Positions 7,264 through 16,836 of a stretch of DNA of 64,000 bases are shown here, piece after piece. This stretch comes from Rhodococcus sp. 14-1411-2a. GTDB taxonomy: Bacteria; Actinomycetota; Actinomycetes; Mycobacteriales; Mycobacteriaceae. The translations under genes were made by a program, and so were the position numbers. Positions within the stretch are counted from its first letter, which is position 1, and every line of letters begins with the position of its first letter. The stretch lies in contig NZ_NPGA01000007.1 in the NCBI RefSeq assembly GCF_002259485.1, positions 124,001 through 188,000 on the forward strand, in the 5' to 3' direction. Under the pieces are notes generated by a model. That model saw only the letters and a program-made list of their open reading frames with translations, was not told the DNA's origin and did no database searches.

Positions 7264-8759
7264 GCCAATCCTTCCATCGCGGCGACGAGTTGGTTGTCTC
7301 GCCAGCCGTGCTCGAATTTGTCGGTGACACTGCCGTGCACCATCACCAGGACTCTGTCGCAGTCGCGCAGGTCGTCGAGTTCATCCGACACGATCAACAC
7401 GCCCGCTCCCGTCTCGGCGACGCCACGAACGACTTCGAGAAGAGTCTGTTTCGATCGCACGTCTACACCCGCCGTGGGGGTGATGAGCACCAGGGCTTTC
7501 GGGTTGTTGGCAAGCGCCCGCGCAAACACCACCTTTTGTTGATTGCCACCCGACAGACCCTCGACGCTCTGACCGGGGCCATCCGTCTTGATGTCCAGAT
7601 CGGCGATCGCAGTCGTTGCAATGGAATCGCGAGCACGCGCCGACAGAATGCCGAAGCGTCCCAGATGTTTCGGCACCGTCATCGTTGCGTTGTCGCCGAC
7701 GCTCATCTGCGGAACCAATCCTTCGTGGTGTCGATCGCGGGGCACGAAGCCGACGCCCGCATCGAGCGCGGACCGGACACTTCCGGATTTCGGGACAATC
7801 CCGTCGATCGAAACAGTTCCCGACGTCGGTGTACGCAGACCGACGATCGTCTCGGCGACCTCGACCTTGCCGCTGCCGCCCCCGCCCGTCAGACCGACCA
7901 TCTCGCCACGACCGACGATGAAATCGATTCCATCGAACTCGCCGGAACGACCGAAAGACGATACGGCCAGAGCCGGTACGGTCTCGGAACCGGCCCGGTA
8001 CCGTTCCCGTTCCCTGTACTCGCCCATGAGCGCAGCATCGCCGGTCATCGCGCTGATCAGTTCGGACTTCGACAGCTCGGAGACCGGTGCCGTCACGACG
8101 TGCCTCGCATCTCGATACACCGTGATGTCCTGGCAGATCTCGTACGTCTCGTCAAGATGATGCGAGATGAACAAGAACGTCACACCGTGGGCCTGCAGAT
8201 CCTGGATGCGGCCGAACAAGCGCTTGATGGCCGGTCCGTCGAGCTGGGCAGTCGGTTCATCGAGAATGATGAACCGCGCTCCCCGAGAAAGAGATCGGGC
8301 GATCTCGACGAGTTGCCGATGTTCGACGGACAGGTCTCGCGCCACCGTGTCGACTTCTACCGGCACCGACCACGTATCGAGGATCTCCCGAGCCAGGACC
8401 CGGAGCTTCTTCCACCGAATGACACGACCGTCGAGCTGCTGTCGATTGACGAACAGATTCTCGGCAACCGACAGGTCACCGATGATCGTCGAATGTTGGT
8501 ACACGCAGGCAACTTTCGCTGTCCACGCGTCGCGGTCCTCCCGCGAAGGTGCGAGTTCGCCGGAGAAGCGAATCTCTCCCGAGTCGGGTGTGAGCAGCCC
8601 GGTCAGCACCGAGACGAGGGTGGACTTTCCGGCTCCGTTGCGGCCGGCGAGCGCATGTGTTCTCCCCGCCGTCACTTCGAGATTCACGCCGTCGAGTGCA
8701 GTATTCGGCCCGAACCGTTTGGTGATGTTCCGAGCCTCCACCAAGGGCGGCTCGGTCAC
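7260..8759 (-). CDS. CUT2 sugar ABC transporter ATP-binding protein (RbsA-like)
   Basis: 499 residues with two fused nucleotide-binding domains. The first has Walker A GRNGAGKST near residue 40, signature LSVEHRQLVEIARSLS and Walker B FIILDEPTAQLD. The second has the looser P-loop GGGGSGK, signature LSGGNQQKV and LVLITPTAGVD. Tandem domains with a weaker second site are normal for RbsA/MglA-type proteins. It energises sugar import with the adjacent permease and binding protein. It overlaps both neighbours by four bases, which points to translational coupling. Confidence 0.92.
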   Translation of the reverse strand: MTEPPLVEARNITKRFGPNTALDGVNLEVTAGRTHALAGRNGAGKSTLVSVLTGLLTPDSGEIRFSGELAPSREDRDAWTAKVACVYQHSTIIGDLSVAENLFVNRQQLDGRVIRWKKLRVLAREILDTWSVPVEVDTVARDLSVEHRQLVEIARSLSRGARFIILDEPTAQLDGPAIKRLFGRIQDLQAHGVTFLFISHHLDETYEICQDITVYRDARHVVTAPVSELSKSELISAMTGDAALMGEYRERERYRAGSETVPALAVSSFGRSGEFDGIDFIVGRGEMVGLTGGGGSGKVEVAETIVGLRTPTSGTVSIDGIVPKSGSVRSALDAGVGFVPRDRHHEGLVPQMSVGDNATMTVPKHLGRFGILSARARDSIATTAIADLDIKTDGPGQSVEGLSGGNQQKVVFARALANNPKALVLITPTAGVDVRSKQTLLEVVRGVAETGAGVLIVSDELDDLRDCDRVLVMVHGSVTDKFEHGWRDNQLVAAMEGLA

Positions 8760-9859
8760 TGGTTCCCCCAGAGATCTGCCGAGTCCGATCGAACGGTCGT
8801 CAGAGTACCCACGGTACCGCCGTCGCGAGTGACGACCGGAGCCGGCAACTGGTCTTCGAGCATTCCGTCGATTCCGGTGTCGACGATGGTCGACCCGTGA
8901 TCGGTGGCACCGGGTTGAAAGGTCTTGCCCTCTGTGGCGGACTTCGCGTAGAACGCGGCGTACTGCGCATACAGATCAGCAGGTTGGGAGATGGTTGCAT
9001 CGATCGAGCCTTCGCCGATCGCGGTGAGCTCACCTTTGATGCCATCATTGGAAATGATCGTGATGTGTCCGGGCTGGCCGGCGGGAACGAGCTTGTTCTC
9101 GCGCTGGAGCAGAGCAAGTGTCGGCTGCAGGAACACCCCTCCCGCTTGCATGTAGATTCCGTTGATGTCGGGGTCGGTGAGCAGTTTGTCCTGCAGTCCG
9201 GACGCCGCCCGATCGCCTTCCCAGTCGGTGGGTATCTCGATCACACTTATTCCGGGATATTTGCTGGACATGCAGTCCGCGAACGCCTCGGATCGCTCGC
9301 GTCCGTTGATCGAGCTCAGGTCGCCCTGGAACTCCACGACTTTTCCTGTGCCACCGAGTGTTTCACCGAGGTAGATGCAGGAGTTGGTGCCGTAGGCCTT
9401 GTTGTCGGCGCGGACGACCATGTAGGCACCACCGGAATCCGGGCGGGTATCGACGCTGATCACCGGAATGTTCGCGGCTGCGGCCGAACTGATGGCGGGT
9501 GCAGCAGCCGCAGTGTCCTGAGGAGCGATGATCAGTGCCTGGACCTCTTTGGAGACCAAGGTGTCGACATTGGATTTGAGCCGATTCGCATCGTTGTCGG
9601 ACGAGGTATTGGACAGCGCCACACCCTGATCGGCCGCCTTGGGTCCGAGGTAGCCGCCGTATGCGCTCCAGAAGTCGGAGTCCGAGCGCGGCTGATCTGC
9701 GCCCACCAACACTCCGGAGCTGTCCCCCGCGCCTACTTCTGCAGCGGCTGCGGTGGGGGCCGATGCAGTGTCCGCTGCGTCGCGGGAGCAACCGGCCAGT
9801 GAGCTGACGAAAACTGTGGCGGTTACGCAGCCGGCGACCAGCAAGCGTGTTCTGTTCAT
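8756..9859 (-). CDS. Sugar-binding lipoprotein of the fucose ABC importer
   Basis: About 367 residues from the ATG at 9859, which overlaps the fuconate dehydratase stop as ATGA. The first 24 residues form a lipoprotein signal ending in the lipobox LAGC (Cys24), so the protein should be anchored outside the membrane. The rest has the Peripla_BP_4 pattern of ribose/galactose-type binding proteins: [29 protein letters not shown] and [11 protein letters not shown]. An Ala-rich low-complexity linker follows the lipid anchor. Fucose as ligand is inferred from the operon. Confidence 0.88.
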   Translation of the reverse strand: MNRTRLLVAGCVTATVFVSSLAGCSRDAADTASAPTAAAAEVGAGDSSGVLVGADQPRSDSDFWSAYGGYLGPKAADQGVALSNTSSDNDANRLKSNVDTLVSKEVQALIIAPQDTAAAAPAISSAAAANIPVISVDTRPDSGGAYMVVRADNKAYGTNSCIYLGETLGGTGKVVEFQGDLSSINGRERSEAFADCMSSKYPGISVIEIPTDWEGDRAASGLQDKLLTDPDINGIYMQAGGVFLQPTLALLQRENKLVPAGQPGHITIISNDGIKGELTAIGEGSIDATISQPADLYAQYAAFYAKSATEGKTFQPGATDHGSTIVDTGIDGMLEDQLPAPVVTRDGGTVGTLTTVRSDSADLWGNQ

Positions 9860-11184
9860 GGTGCGGTGTGCTCCTTCTGACGGTTCGGGGTAGCCCATGC
9901 CTTGCCGTCGGGGAAGGCATGGTCGAGAAGCGATTTCGGATGCATCTCGGCAGAGAAGCCGGGTTCGAGTGGTGCTCTGTAGCGCCCGTGAAGAACACGG
10001 ACCGGATCCACGAAGTGTTCGTGCAGATGGTCGACGAATTCGATCGCACGGCCGTCCAACGAGCCGGACACGGCGACCAGGTCGATCATGGCCAGGTGTT
10101 GAACGAGCTCACACAGTCCCACGCCGCCCGCATGAGGAACGACTGGTACGCCGAACTTGGCTGCCAGCAACAGAATCGCGATGTTCTCGTTGATTCCGCC
10201 CACACGTGCTGCATCGATCTGAATGAGGTCGACGGCACCGGCCTGCATGAGTTGCTTGAACACGATTCGATTCTGGCAATGCTCACCCGTGGACACAGGA
10301 ACCGGCGCAATCGCCCTGCGGATCGCAGCGTGTGCAAGCACGTCGTCCGGGCTCGTCGGCTCCTCGATCCATGCGATGTCGTACGGAGCGAGCGCGGACA
10401 TCCAGTCGACCGCCTCATCGACGCCCCACCGCTGATTGGCATCGACCGCCAGTCGCGTGCTTGGTCCGACAGCCTCCCTCGCCACCTTGACGCGACGGAC
10501 GTCGTCCTCCTTGTCGATTCCGACCTTGATCTTGATTGTTCTGAATCCGTCAGTCACCGCCTCGGCTGCAAGGCGGGCGAGCTTGGCGTCCGAGTAGCCG
10601 AGCCAGCCAGGAGATGTGGTGTAAGCGGGGTATCCGGAACGCAGGAGCTCCGCAGCCCGGTCGACTCGGCCAGGTTCGGCCGCGCGGAGAATCCCAAGAG
10701 CCTCGTCTCTGGTGAGAGCATCGGTCAGGTACCTGAAGTCGACCAGGTCGACTATCTGTTCGGGCGTCATCGACGATACGAATTGCCACACAGGCAATCC
10801 GGCGAATTTGGCCGCGAGATCCCACGCCGCATTGATCACCGCACCGGCCGCCATGTGGATCACGCCCTTCTCGGGCCCGAGCCACCGCAGTTGTGAGTCG
10901 CCGGTAAGCGAGCGAGCGAAAGTACCAAGGTCGCCGATGATCTCCTCGACGGATCGACCGATCACCAAGTAGGCGAATGACCGGATAGCCGCGATCTGTA
11001 CCTCGTTGCCCCGGCCGATGGTGAACACGAAACCGTGTCCTTCACGGTCGCTCGGGTCGTCGGTACGCAGAATGACGTACGCGGCCGAATAGTCCGGATC
11101 CGGGTTCATGGCGTCGGAACCGTCCAAATCGCGCGATGTCGGGAATCGAACGTCGAAAGTGTCCACAGCAGTAATCGTTGTCAT
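9856..11184 (-). CDS. L-fuconate dehydratase (enolase superfamily)
   Basis: 442 residues from the ATG at 11184, with a G-rich ribosome site just upstream. A longer frame to 11268 is less likely. The active-site set is complete and, by my count, falls at the numbering known for Xanthomonas FucD: Lys220 (TIKIKVG), Asp248 (LAVDANQRW), Glu274 ([10 protein letters not shown]), Glu301 (STGEHCQNR) and His351 ([10 protein letters not shown]). The enzyme removes water from L-fuconate to give 2-keto-3-deoxy-L-fuconate and needs Mg2+. It is the first gene of the seven-gene operon running to 4958. This entry anchors the fucose assignment of the whole cluster. Related dehydratases also accept L-galactonate or D-arabinonate. 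Confidence 0.92.
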   Translation of the reverse strand: MTTITAVDTFDVRFPTSRDLDGSDAMNPDPDYSAAYVILRTDDPSDREGHGFVFTIGRGNEVQIAAIRSFAYLVIGRSVEEIIGDLGTFARSLTGDSQLRWLGPEKGVIHMAAGAVINAAWDLAAKFAGLPVWQFVSSMTPEQIVDLVDFRYLTDALTRDEALGILRAAEPGRVDRAAELLRSGYPAYTTSPGWLGYSDAKLARLAAEAVTDGFRTIKIKVGIDKEDDVRRVKVAREAVGPSTRLAVDANQRWGVDEAVDWMSALAPYDIAWIEEPTSPDDVLAHAAIRRAIAPVPVSTGEHCQNRIVFKQLMQAGAVDLIQIDAARVGGINENIAILLLAAKFGVPVVPHAGGVGLCELVQHLAMIDLVAVSGSLDGRAIEFVDHLHEHFVDPVRVLHGRYRAPLEPGFSAEMHPKSLLDHAFPDGKAWATPNRQKEHTAP

Positions 11185-11259
11185 ACGAGTGTTGCCCCCA
11201 GTGAGCAATTCGGTAGGCAACTGAGCATCCAGTCGCCACAGTGTTGTGATTGGAGTCAC

Positions 11260-11287
11260 TCTATACATGGGATGTCTCTGAGGTCAA
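11260..11287 (-). promoter_or_regulatory. Likely promoter of the fucose operon
   Basis: On the minus strand TTGACC (11287–11282) and TATAGA (11265–11260) are separated by 16 bases, close to the vegetative sigma-factor pattern. They lie about 76 bases upstream of the fuconate dehydratase start. The 312-base gap (11185–11496) to the divergent SDR gene holds no gene. I could not identify a convincing FadR-type operator by eye. Confidence 0.5.
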
Positions 11288-11496
11288 GAGGTTGAACGAA
11301 GGCCTCCGACCCAATGTAAGCGTTGGACCCGGCGCCGCCTCTGCAATCCTTCAATCTGACTGAATGCTCAAGAATGGCTGGCTAAGAGCTGTGTCACGAG
11401 GTCGAGCCGCGTCCACCGAAAGCTGGCGGAGGGGCTCATACTTCCTGCTACGGTTGCGTAAATACATCGGAGCTATGGAAATCGGAAGGTGTACCC

Positions 11497-12252
11497 ATGA
11501 CAGACTCACTCAACCTGGACGGGCTCAATGCAGTGGTAACCGGAGGCGCATCCGGCATTGGAGCTGCCGTCGTACGCCTCCTGTCCTCCCGCGGGGCAAA
11601 AGTTTCGGTTCTGGACCTCGAGACCGGGAACGTCGACGAGCATCACCATGCATTCCGCTGCGACGTGTCCGACGACGTATCGGTGCGTTCCGCGATCGAA
11701 GCGACAGCACGTGAGCTGGGCGGGATAGATATTGTGGTCAACAATGCCGGAATCGGTGTCCAAGGTACGGTCGGAGACAACTCCGACGACGAGTGGACAA
11801 AGGTGCTGGACGTCAATGTCATTGGCTTAGTGCGCGTTTCACGCGCCGCCATGCCGTTCCTCAAGCAGTCCGATCACGCCTCGATCGTGAACATATGCTC
11901 GATCGCGGCCACCGCGGGACTGCCGATGCGTGCTGCGTACAGCGCCAGCAAAGGAGCTGTACTCTCTCTCACCCAGGCAATGGCCGCCGACAATGTTCGC
12001 ACTGGGATTCGCGTCAATTGCGTCAACCCCGGCACGGTGGACACCCCCTGGGTGCAGAGACTCCTCGACACATCTGACGATCCGGACGGGGAACGTACCG
12101 GTTTGCAGCAGAGACAACCCCACGGCCGACTGGTCACCGCGAACGAAGTAGCTCACGCGGTGGCGTATCTAGCGAGCCCATCGGCGTCGTCCACGACCGG
12201 AACCTCCCTCGCCGTCGACGGCGGGATGCAGGCTGTTCGAGTTCGGCCGTAG
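11497..12252 (+). CDS. SDR oxidoreductase, probable 2-keto-3-deoxy-L-fuconate dehydrogenase
   Basis: 251 residues with a classical short-chain dehydrogenase fold: TGGASGIG cofactor motif (15–22), NNAG (82–85), catalytic Ser135, Tyr148 and Lys152 (AAYSASKGA), and the C-terminal GTSLAVDGG. Asp40 after the second strand points to NAD+. It should oxidise C4 of 2-keto-3-deoxy-L-fuconate to the 2,4-diketo acid that the FAH hydrolase cleaves, closing the pathway. It is transcribed divergently from the fuconate dehydratase operon, and GGAAGG precedes the ATG. The SDR family is broad, so the role rests on context. Confidence 0.82.
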   Translation: MTDSLNLDGLNAVVTGGASGIGAAVVRLLSSRGAKVSVLDLETGNVDEHHHAFRCDVSDDVSVRSAIEATARELGGIDIVVNNAGIGVQGTVGDNSDDEWTKVLDVNVIGLVRVSRAAMPFLKQSDHASIVNICSIAATAGLPMRAAYSASKGAVLSLTQAMAADNVRTGIRVNCVNPGTVDTPWVQRLLDTSDDPDGERTGLQQRQPHGRLVTANEVAHAVAYLASPSASSTTGTSLAVDGGMQAVRVRP

Positions 12253-12544
12253 GCAAGCAGTACGCAGGACTGCCCGCGTCGCTTCGACAGGTTTAGGCCG
12301 CATTCTCGGATCGCAGTCGATGTCTAATCGACAAGCACAATTCTGTGCGCGTCTACAACCCTGTAGCAGCAGATCAACCGAGTGATCAGTCGCTGCAGTA
12401 CATTTGGCAGAAGCGCCATCGCCCGTTCGTTGCCGGATCACGCCATCGGCGTTCCTGCCCCGAAAATCGAATACCAACACCCAGCTCGACCGTTGTCCAC
12501 CACCTTCGCGGTGATAACACACGACACACCCCTGGGAGTGACAG

Positions 12545-13132
12545 GTGAGAAATCCTCCGCCACAAATCGAACTGCCACCGCCTCTCGCCGAGGAGTGGGA
12601 GTGGCAACTCGATGCTGCTTGCCGCTCGATGCCCGTGAATCTCTTCTTTCCGCGTTGGGGCTTGAAGGGGCACTCGCTGCGTAGAGTCGAGCGCGAAGCG
12701 AAACTTGTCTGCGATCAGTGCCCGGTGATCGAACAATGCCGTACGCATGCATTCCATGCTGCTGAGCCATATGGGGTTTGGGGAGGATTGTCAGCCACTG
12801 AGCGGTTGAACGCTCGCAAAGTCGACGACTCCGACGAGAAGCATCCGTCCACGCGCAGGATCGGACCACCCACGCGCCACTATCTCCGGCCCGATGAGGA
12901 GTACAGAAGCGGCGGTGGGGAGACCACCACCGATTACCTCGGCGACGCTGTCGAGGCGGATGCCTCACAGCCCAGATGTCGCTGTATAGGCGAGACCGAC
13001 AGTCAAGACAAACGAGGCGAACCCGGGCAGTCGGGCAGATGTGCAATGCTCAGCTGTCGTAGCCAAGGTATGCCCACGTTGCCAGGCCCAAAATTTTTCC
13101 ATCCTGGACCGACCGCTTTCTGTCCTCGGTGA
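12545..13132 (+). CDS. WhiB-family iron-sulfur regulator
   Basis: The N-terminal 90 residues are a complete WhiB domain: Cys26 (DAACR), Cys56 and Cys59 (VCDQC), Cys65 (EQC), then GVWGG (77–81) and an Arg-containing tail. These bind a [4Fe-4S] cluster and contact the principal sigma factor. GGGAG lies six bases before the GTG start. The frame runs on to 195 residues, far longer than usual for WhiB (80–120). The tail after about residue 110 has no recognisable feature and may be read-through past a lost stop. It is a lone gene between the fucose cluster and the ThiF/GGDEF pair, so its targets are unknown. Confidence 0.85.
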   Translation: MRNPPPQIELPPPLAEEWEWQLDAACRSMPVNLFFPRWGLKGHSLRRVEREAKLVCDQCPVIEQCRTHAFHAAEPYGVWGGLSATERLNARKVDDSDEKHPSTRRIGPPTRHYLRPDEEYRSGGGETTTDYLGDAVEADASQPRCRCIGETDSQDKRGEPGQSGRCAMLSCRSQGMPTLPGPKFFHPGPTAFCPR

Positions 13133-13743
13133 ACAGCCACTTCATCCGGTTGGGCTCGACCAGTTGAAGGGTGGCGATGACCTGGCGAGTCTTACTGTGG
13201 ACGATAAACAAACGAATCACGGCAGAACAGGAAAGGATGACGTCGGGGATGCATCGAGCGGGGCGGGCCGGCCGAGATGAAATCCTAGTCCTTAACCGGC
13301 ACCTCAACGCCATTTCCTTGCCCTTCTGTCTCTCGGTTTCGATTCTGTCAACGATGAGTGCGACGTCGAACCGGCTCCTGTAGGCAAGAATGGCGAGCAT
13401 GGTGGCGAGAGATTGTCCGATCTGCCGAGCTTGATCGCCTCGCGTCGAGAAGAGGCATTACCGCCATCAAGTCGGGGTCAGCACCAACGTTCTCGATCCC
13501 AGCGCGGCACGCTATCGGAACCTTTCGTTTCCTGCGTCCGGGCACGCGGGGGCGTTGTCCGGATATGGACTTTGCCACAGTGGCGATGCCGGCGGTTGTG
13601 TTGTTGCTCCTGAATGGCTGTGCGCGGCCGCCCTGCAGAGTCGTTAGTAACGTGGAGCAGTCTGATATCCGTTTATGGCCGTCGGACACGATCGGGGTTT
13701 GCATGTCGTCGATACTCAATCCAGAAGATGTGGAGCATCAGCA
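13133..13743. other. 611-base gap without a supported gene
   Basis: Several overlapping open frames exist on both strands (for example 13348–13719 and 13050–13400 on minus), but none has a recognisable motif or ribosome site. The stretch looks like decayed coding DNA. The ThiF-like gene starts at its end, with GGAG about ten bases upstream. Confidence 0.35.
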
Positions 13744-14772
13744 ATGTCAGAGCACACCGTGTTCAACCCATCCGAGCGTGAACAGGATGCGGTTGTCCGT
13801 GCTCTGCTCGATGATCCCAACGTCGATGTCGTCGACACGACACTGGATCAGCTGGCTTCGCTCCGCCGGTTGCTTCCCGCAATGGCCGGCCACTTCGAGG
13901 AATTGCCGCGGTGGGTGCATTACCCATGGCGGCGCACAATGGTGCGGGTCCTCGGTCCACGCGACTTCGATCGGTTACGGCTGGACCGCAACAGGAACAA
14001 GATCACTTCCGAGGAACAAGCTCGGTTCAGAGGACTGCGAGTGGGAGTTGTCGGGTTGAGTGTCGGCCACGCCGTCGCCCACACCCTCGCACTGGAGGGA
14101 TTGTGCGGCGAGTTGCGACTGGCGGACTTCGACGAGCTCGATCTCTCGAATCTCAATCGTGTCCCGTCCTCGGTGTTCGACTTGGGTGTGAACAAGGCGG
14201 TCGCTGCGGCCCGACGGATCGCCGAACTCGACCCCTACCTGAATGTACAAATGTTCGCGGACGGTGTGACGGCAGAGACTCTCGATGGCTTTCTGGACGG
14301 GCTCGATCTCGTTGTGGAGGAATGTGACTCGATCGACACCAAACTGTTGGTCCGTCATCACGCCCGCGCCCGCGGAATCCCGGTGGTGATGGAGACCAGC
14401 GATGGAGGCGTCCTCGATGTCGAACGCTTCGATCTCGAACCCGACCGACCGGTGTTCCACGGACTGCTCGGCGAGACGAACACCGCGGATGTGGCCGACA
14501 TGACCATCGAGCAGAAGAGCACGATTGCAGCGACGCTGCTCGAGCCGAACAAACTGACCCCGCGCATGATTGCATCGGTGCCGGAAATCGGGCGCACGCT
14601 CTCCACCTGGCCGCAGCTCGGCGGAGACGTCGCGCTCGGTGGTGCCGCTGTGACCGCTGCTGTGAGGGCATTCGGCCGCGGTGAACCGCTCCCGTCCGGT
14701 CGGCGGCGAATAGACCTGGATGCGTTGGTGCGCACCGGACTCGACCCGGCAGCCGACGCTGAGAACGTATGA
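13744..14772 (+). CDS. ThiF/MoeB-type E1-like protein (related to Rv1355c N-terminal part)
   Basis: 342 residues. The central domain is an E1/ThiF Rossmann fold. The nucleotide loop VGVVGLSVGHA (100–110) is a variant of GxGxxG. DFDELDLSNLNR (128–139) is the ATP/Mg signature, and an acidic VEECDSIDTK (191–200) occupies the usual NDxxD place. No CxxC zinc pairs and no obvious conserved thioester Cys are present; Cys121 and Cys194 are the only Cys I noticed in the domain. Mycobacterial Rv1355c (MoeY) fuses such a domain to a nitroreductase, which is absent here. E1 proteins adenylate a C-terminal Gly of a carrier protein or a small acid. No such partner is visible. It is followed on the same strand by a GGDEF gene. 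Confidence 0.75.
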   Translation: MSEHTVFNPSEREQDAVVRALLDDPNVDVVDTTLDQLASLRRLLPAMAGHFEELPRWVHYPWRRTMVRVLGPRDFDRLRLDRNRNKITSEEQARFRGLRVGVVGLSVGHAVAHTLALEGLCGELRLADFDELDLSNLNRVPSSVFDLGVNKAVAAARRIAELDPYLNVQMFADGVTAETLDGFLDGLDLVVEECDSIDTKLLVRHHARARGIPVVMETSDGGVLDVERFDLEPDRPVFHGLLGETNTADVADMTIEQKSTIAATLLEPNKLTPRMIASVPEIGRTLSTWPQLGGDVALGGAAVTAAVRAFGRGEPLPSGRRRIDLDALVRTGLDPAADAENV

Positions 14773-14850
14773 GCGGGCGCACCAGCGGCCGGAGGCATCG
14801 CCAGATACTGTTCTTGGGGTTCGCCCGACACTGATCCGAGGAATCACCCG

Positions 14851-16068
14851 ATGAACGTGATCGACAAGTCGTCTCGTCGGCGAGCGAACTCCTGGCGGTC
14901 ACGGCTCGATACCCGCACGACCGCAGTCATTGCCAGCGCCACCGGTGCCGTACCGCTGTTGGCTATTGCCCTGCTGTCTCCGACCTTCTTGCGGCCGAAC
15001 GCACTTCCCATTCTCATCGCGGTGCTGACGTTCACCGCCGTCACCGTGCTCTTTGCTGCCAAAGTGGGGCGGTTGAGTGAACGCCAATTCGCCGTCCTGG
15101 GCTTCGGCGGTATGACCGGAGTGGCTATCAGTGCCTACCTGATCGCAGATCCGGCCGGCACGCGTGCGGTCACCTCGATGCTGGCCATCGTTCCGGCCAT
15201 CGCCGCATCGAGCTCACCGCCACGAGTCACCGCCTGCCTATCGGCTGCCTCGGTGCTCATGGCCACGGTGCTGTCGGTGGTCAGTGTGGGATCCTCCGGG
15301 TGGGCGGTGACTGCCGTTGCGATCGGTGCCGCAGCGACCACAGTGCTCGTGCCGGTCGCACTCATCGGCGGCCTACGCCGAACTCTGACGTTGGTCAACC
15401 AAAAACTGCAACGACTGGCCGACACGGACCCCTTGACCGGTCTGGTCAACCGCCGTGGACTGCTCTCGAACGCTCACACCCTCGTGCACGAGGCCTGCGA
15501 GGGACGGAAACTTCTGTCTGCGCTCGTCGTCGATGTGGACTATTTCAAGGCGGTCAACGACACCGTCGGTCACACAGCCGGCGACCGAACGCTCGCCGCA
15601 GTCGCCGATACCCTGGCCCGTGCTGTCCACGCAGTGGTGGGCGCATCCGATGCGGTCGTCGCTCGGACGGGTGGCGAGGAGTTCCTCGTCCTCGCCTCAC
15701 ACCGAGCAGATCACGAACTCGCGCGACAGATACTCGATCGAATTCGATCGGACTGCACAGTGACCGTAAGCATCGGAACGGTGACCGTGGACGTGCAGCC
15801 CGCGGTCCCCGGCGACGGCGCGTGGCCCGCCGAAAACCTCGCGTCGACCGAATCGGGCGGCCTCGATCAGGTGCTCGACACCGTCGTCCGCGCTGCCGAT
15901 GCCGCGCTCTACCAAGCCAAGACAGATGGTCGAGACCGCGCCTGCCACGCAGGGACCCTCACGATCACATGGCAGGGCGCGCCACACAGGACAGCCACAC
16001 AGAGGGCGGCTAGCCGTAGTGAGCCGCTAAGCCGCGAACAGGACGTGCCGATCGTCCCCGAACAGTGA
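14851..16068 (+). CDS. Membrane-bound diguanylate cyclase (GGDEF)
   Basis: 405 residues. Residues 23–175 form about five or six membrane helices. The GGDEF domain follows from about 187: DPLTGLVNRRGL, DVDYFKAVND (228–237) and GGEEF (274–278), so the catalytic and metal residues are intact. The inhibitory RxxD site normally just before GGEEF is missing (GASDAVVA), so product feedback is not expected. A GAGGAA ribosome site precedes the ATG. It makes c-di-GMP from two GTP. It lies 78 bases after the ThiF-like gene and may be co-transcribed. Its last 42 bases overlap the end of the convergent gene. Confidence 0.88.
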   Translation: MNVIDKSSRRRANSWRSRLDTRTTAVIASATGAVPLLAIALLSPTFLRPNALPILIAVLTFTAVTVLFAAKVGRLSERQFAVLGFGGMTGVAISAYLIADPAGTRAVTSMLAIVPAIAASSSPPRVTACLSAASVLMATVLSVVSVGSSGWAVTAVAIGAAATTVLVPVALIGGLRRTLTLVNQKLQRLADTDPLTGLVNRRGLLSNAHTLVHEACEGRKLLSALVVDVDYFKAVNDTVGHTAGDRTLAAVADTLARAVHAVVGASDAVVARTGGEEFLVLASHRADHELARQILDRIRSDCTVTVSIGTVTVDVQPAVPGDGAWPAENLASTESGGLDQVLDTVVRAADAALYQAKTDGRDRACHAGTLTITWQGAPHRTATQRAASRSEPLSREQDVPIVPEQ

Positions 16069-16836
16069 ACGCGTCTCGTCGACCATCGACTGCCACACCT
16101 CGGGCTTCGCAGTCTGCGCGAGCGTGTCCCGGTCCCACCACATCATGACTGTCCGATACTGATCGCTCGGATACGCCGCAGCGGGAATGTCGTGATCGAT
16201 CCGCCCACCCGAGGTCTCCCACAAGCGCAGGACGTGATCGGCCGCGCTGGCGAACAGATACCGACTACCGGTCAATTCGATCGTCGGCAAAGCCGTCCGG
16301 GCAAGCACAGCCGAGACCGTGCGCCCTGCAGCACCCGCCTCGACCCACGCGCTCTTCATCTCCACGATTCCGCGGGACAACCGCGACTGCAGCAGATCGG
16401 AGACCACGTCCAGTCCGGGTGAGTCCTTCCACTCGGTCAAGACATGGGATTGCTCCATCAACGCGTACGGCCCTTGAGCTCGGACGCCGCCGAGCATCTC
16501 ACCCGCCGCATCGAGCACCGCATAGAACAGGGCTGTCGTCGCACCCGAGGCCACTTCATCGATATCCAGCGCAGCGGTGACCCCGTGGCGCGAGTACGAC
16601 TCCCACGCACCGGCGACATAGCGGGACCACAGTTCAGGAGAACCCGACGGCGTCGCGGCCATCAATGTCAGTGCTCCATCCGCGCAGGGCGTCGATAGAT
16701 GGACGGAGTCCAGCCGTCGCCGCTGGGCACGGGCGCGGCTCGTCTTGTCCGCCGGTGCGCTGCGCACTGAGCCGGGGCGACCTGCGTATTCGATGGTGCG
16801 TGCCGAAGGCATGCTGGGGAGGAGGGGGGTAGTCAT
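16027..16836 (-). CDS. Conserved protein with GNAT/FeeM-like features
   Basis: 269 residues from the ATG at 16836, preceded by AGGAG. A Ser/Arg-rich head of about 60 residues comes before a folded part. That part carries W-x2-Y-x5-WESYSRHG, FYAVLDAAGEMLGGVRAQGPY, GIVEMKSAWVEA and a late SRYLFASAADHVLRLWETSGG. A beta strand with GG-x-R followed by a Glu and a later phenyl-rich motif is reminiscent of the N-acyl amino acid synthase/autoinducer synthase branch of GNAT enzymes. That resemblance is by eye and weak. It converges with the GGDEF gene, and the two stop regions overlap. No firm function. Confidence 0.5.
   Translation of the reverse strand: MTTPLLPSMPSARTIEYAGRPGSVRSAPADKTSRARAQRRRLDSVHLSTPCADGALTLMAATPSGSPELWSRYVAGAWESYSRHGVTAALDIDEVASGATTALFYAVLDAAGEMLGGVRAQGPYALMEQSHVLTEWKDSPGLDVVSDLLQSRLSRGIVEMKSAWVEAGAAGRTVSAVLARTALPTIELTGSRYLFASAADHVLRLWETSGGRIDHDIPAAAYPSDQYRTVMMWWDRDTLAQTAKPEVWQSMVDETRSLFGDDRHVLFAA

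Noticed and set aside
13358-14059. Plus-strand frame entering the ThiF-like gene in another frame
   Set aside because: Its second half lies inside the ThiF-like gene and its first half has no features or start signal.
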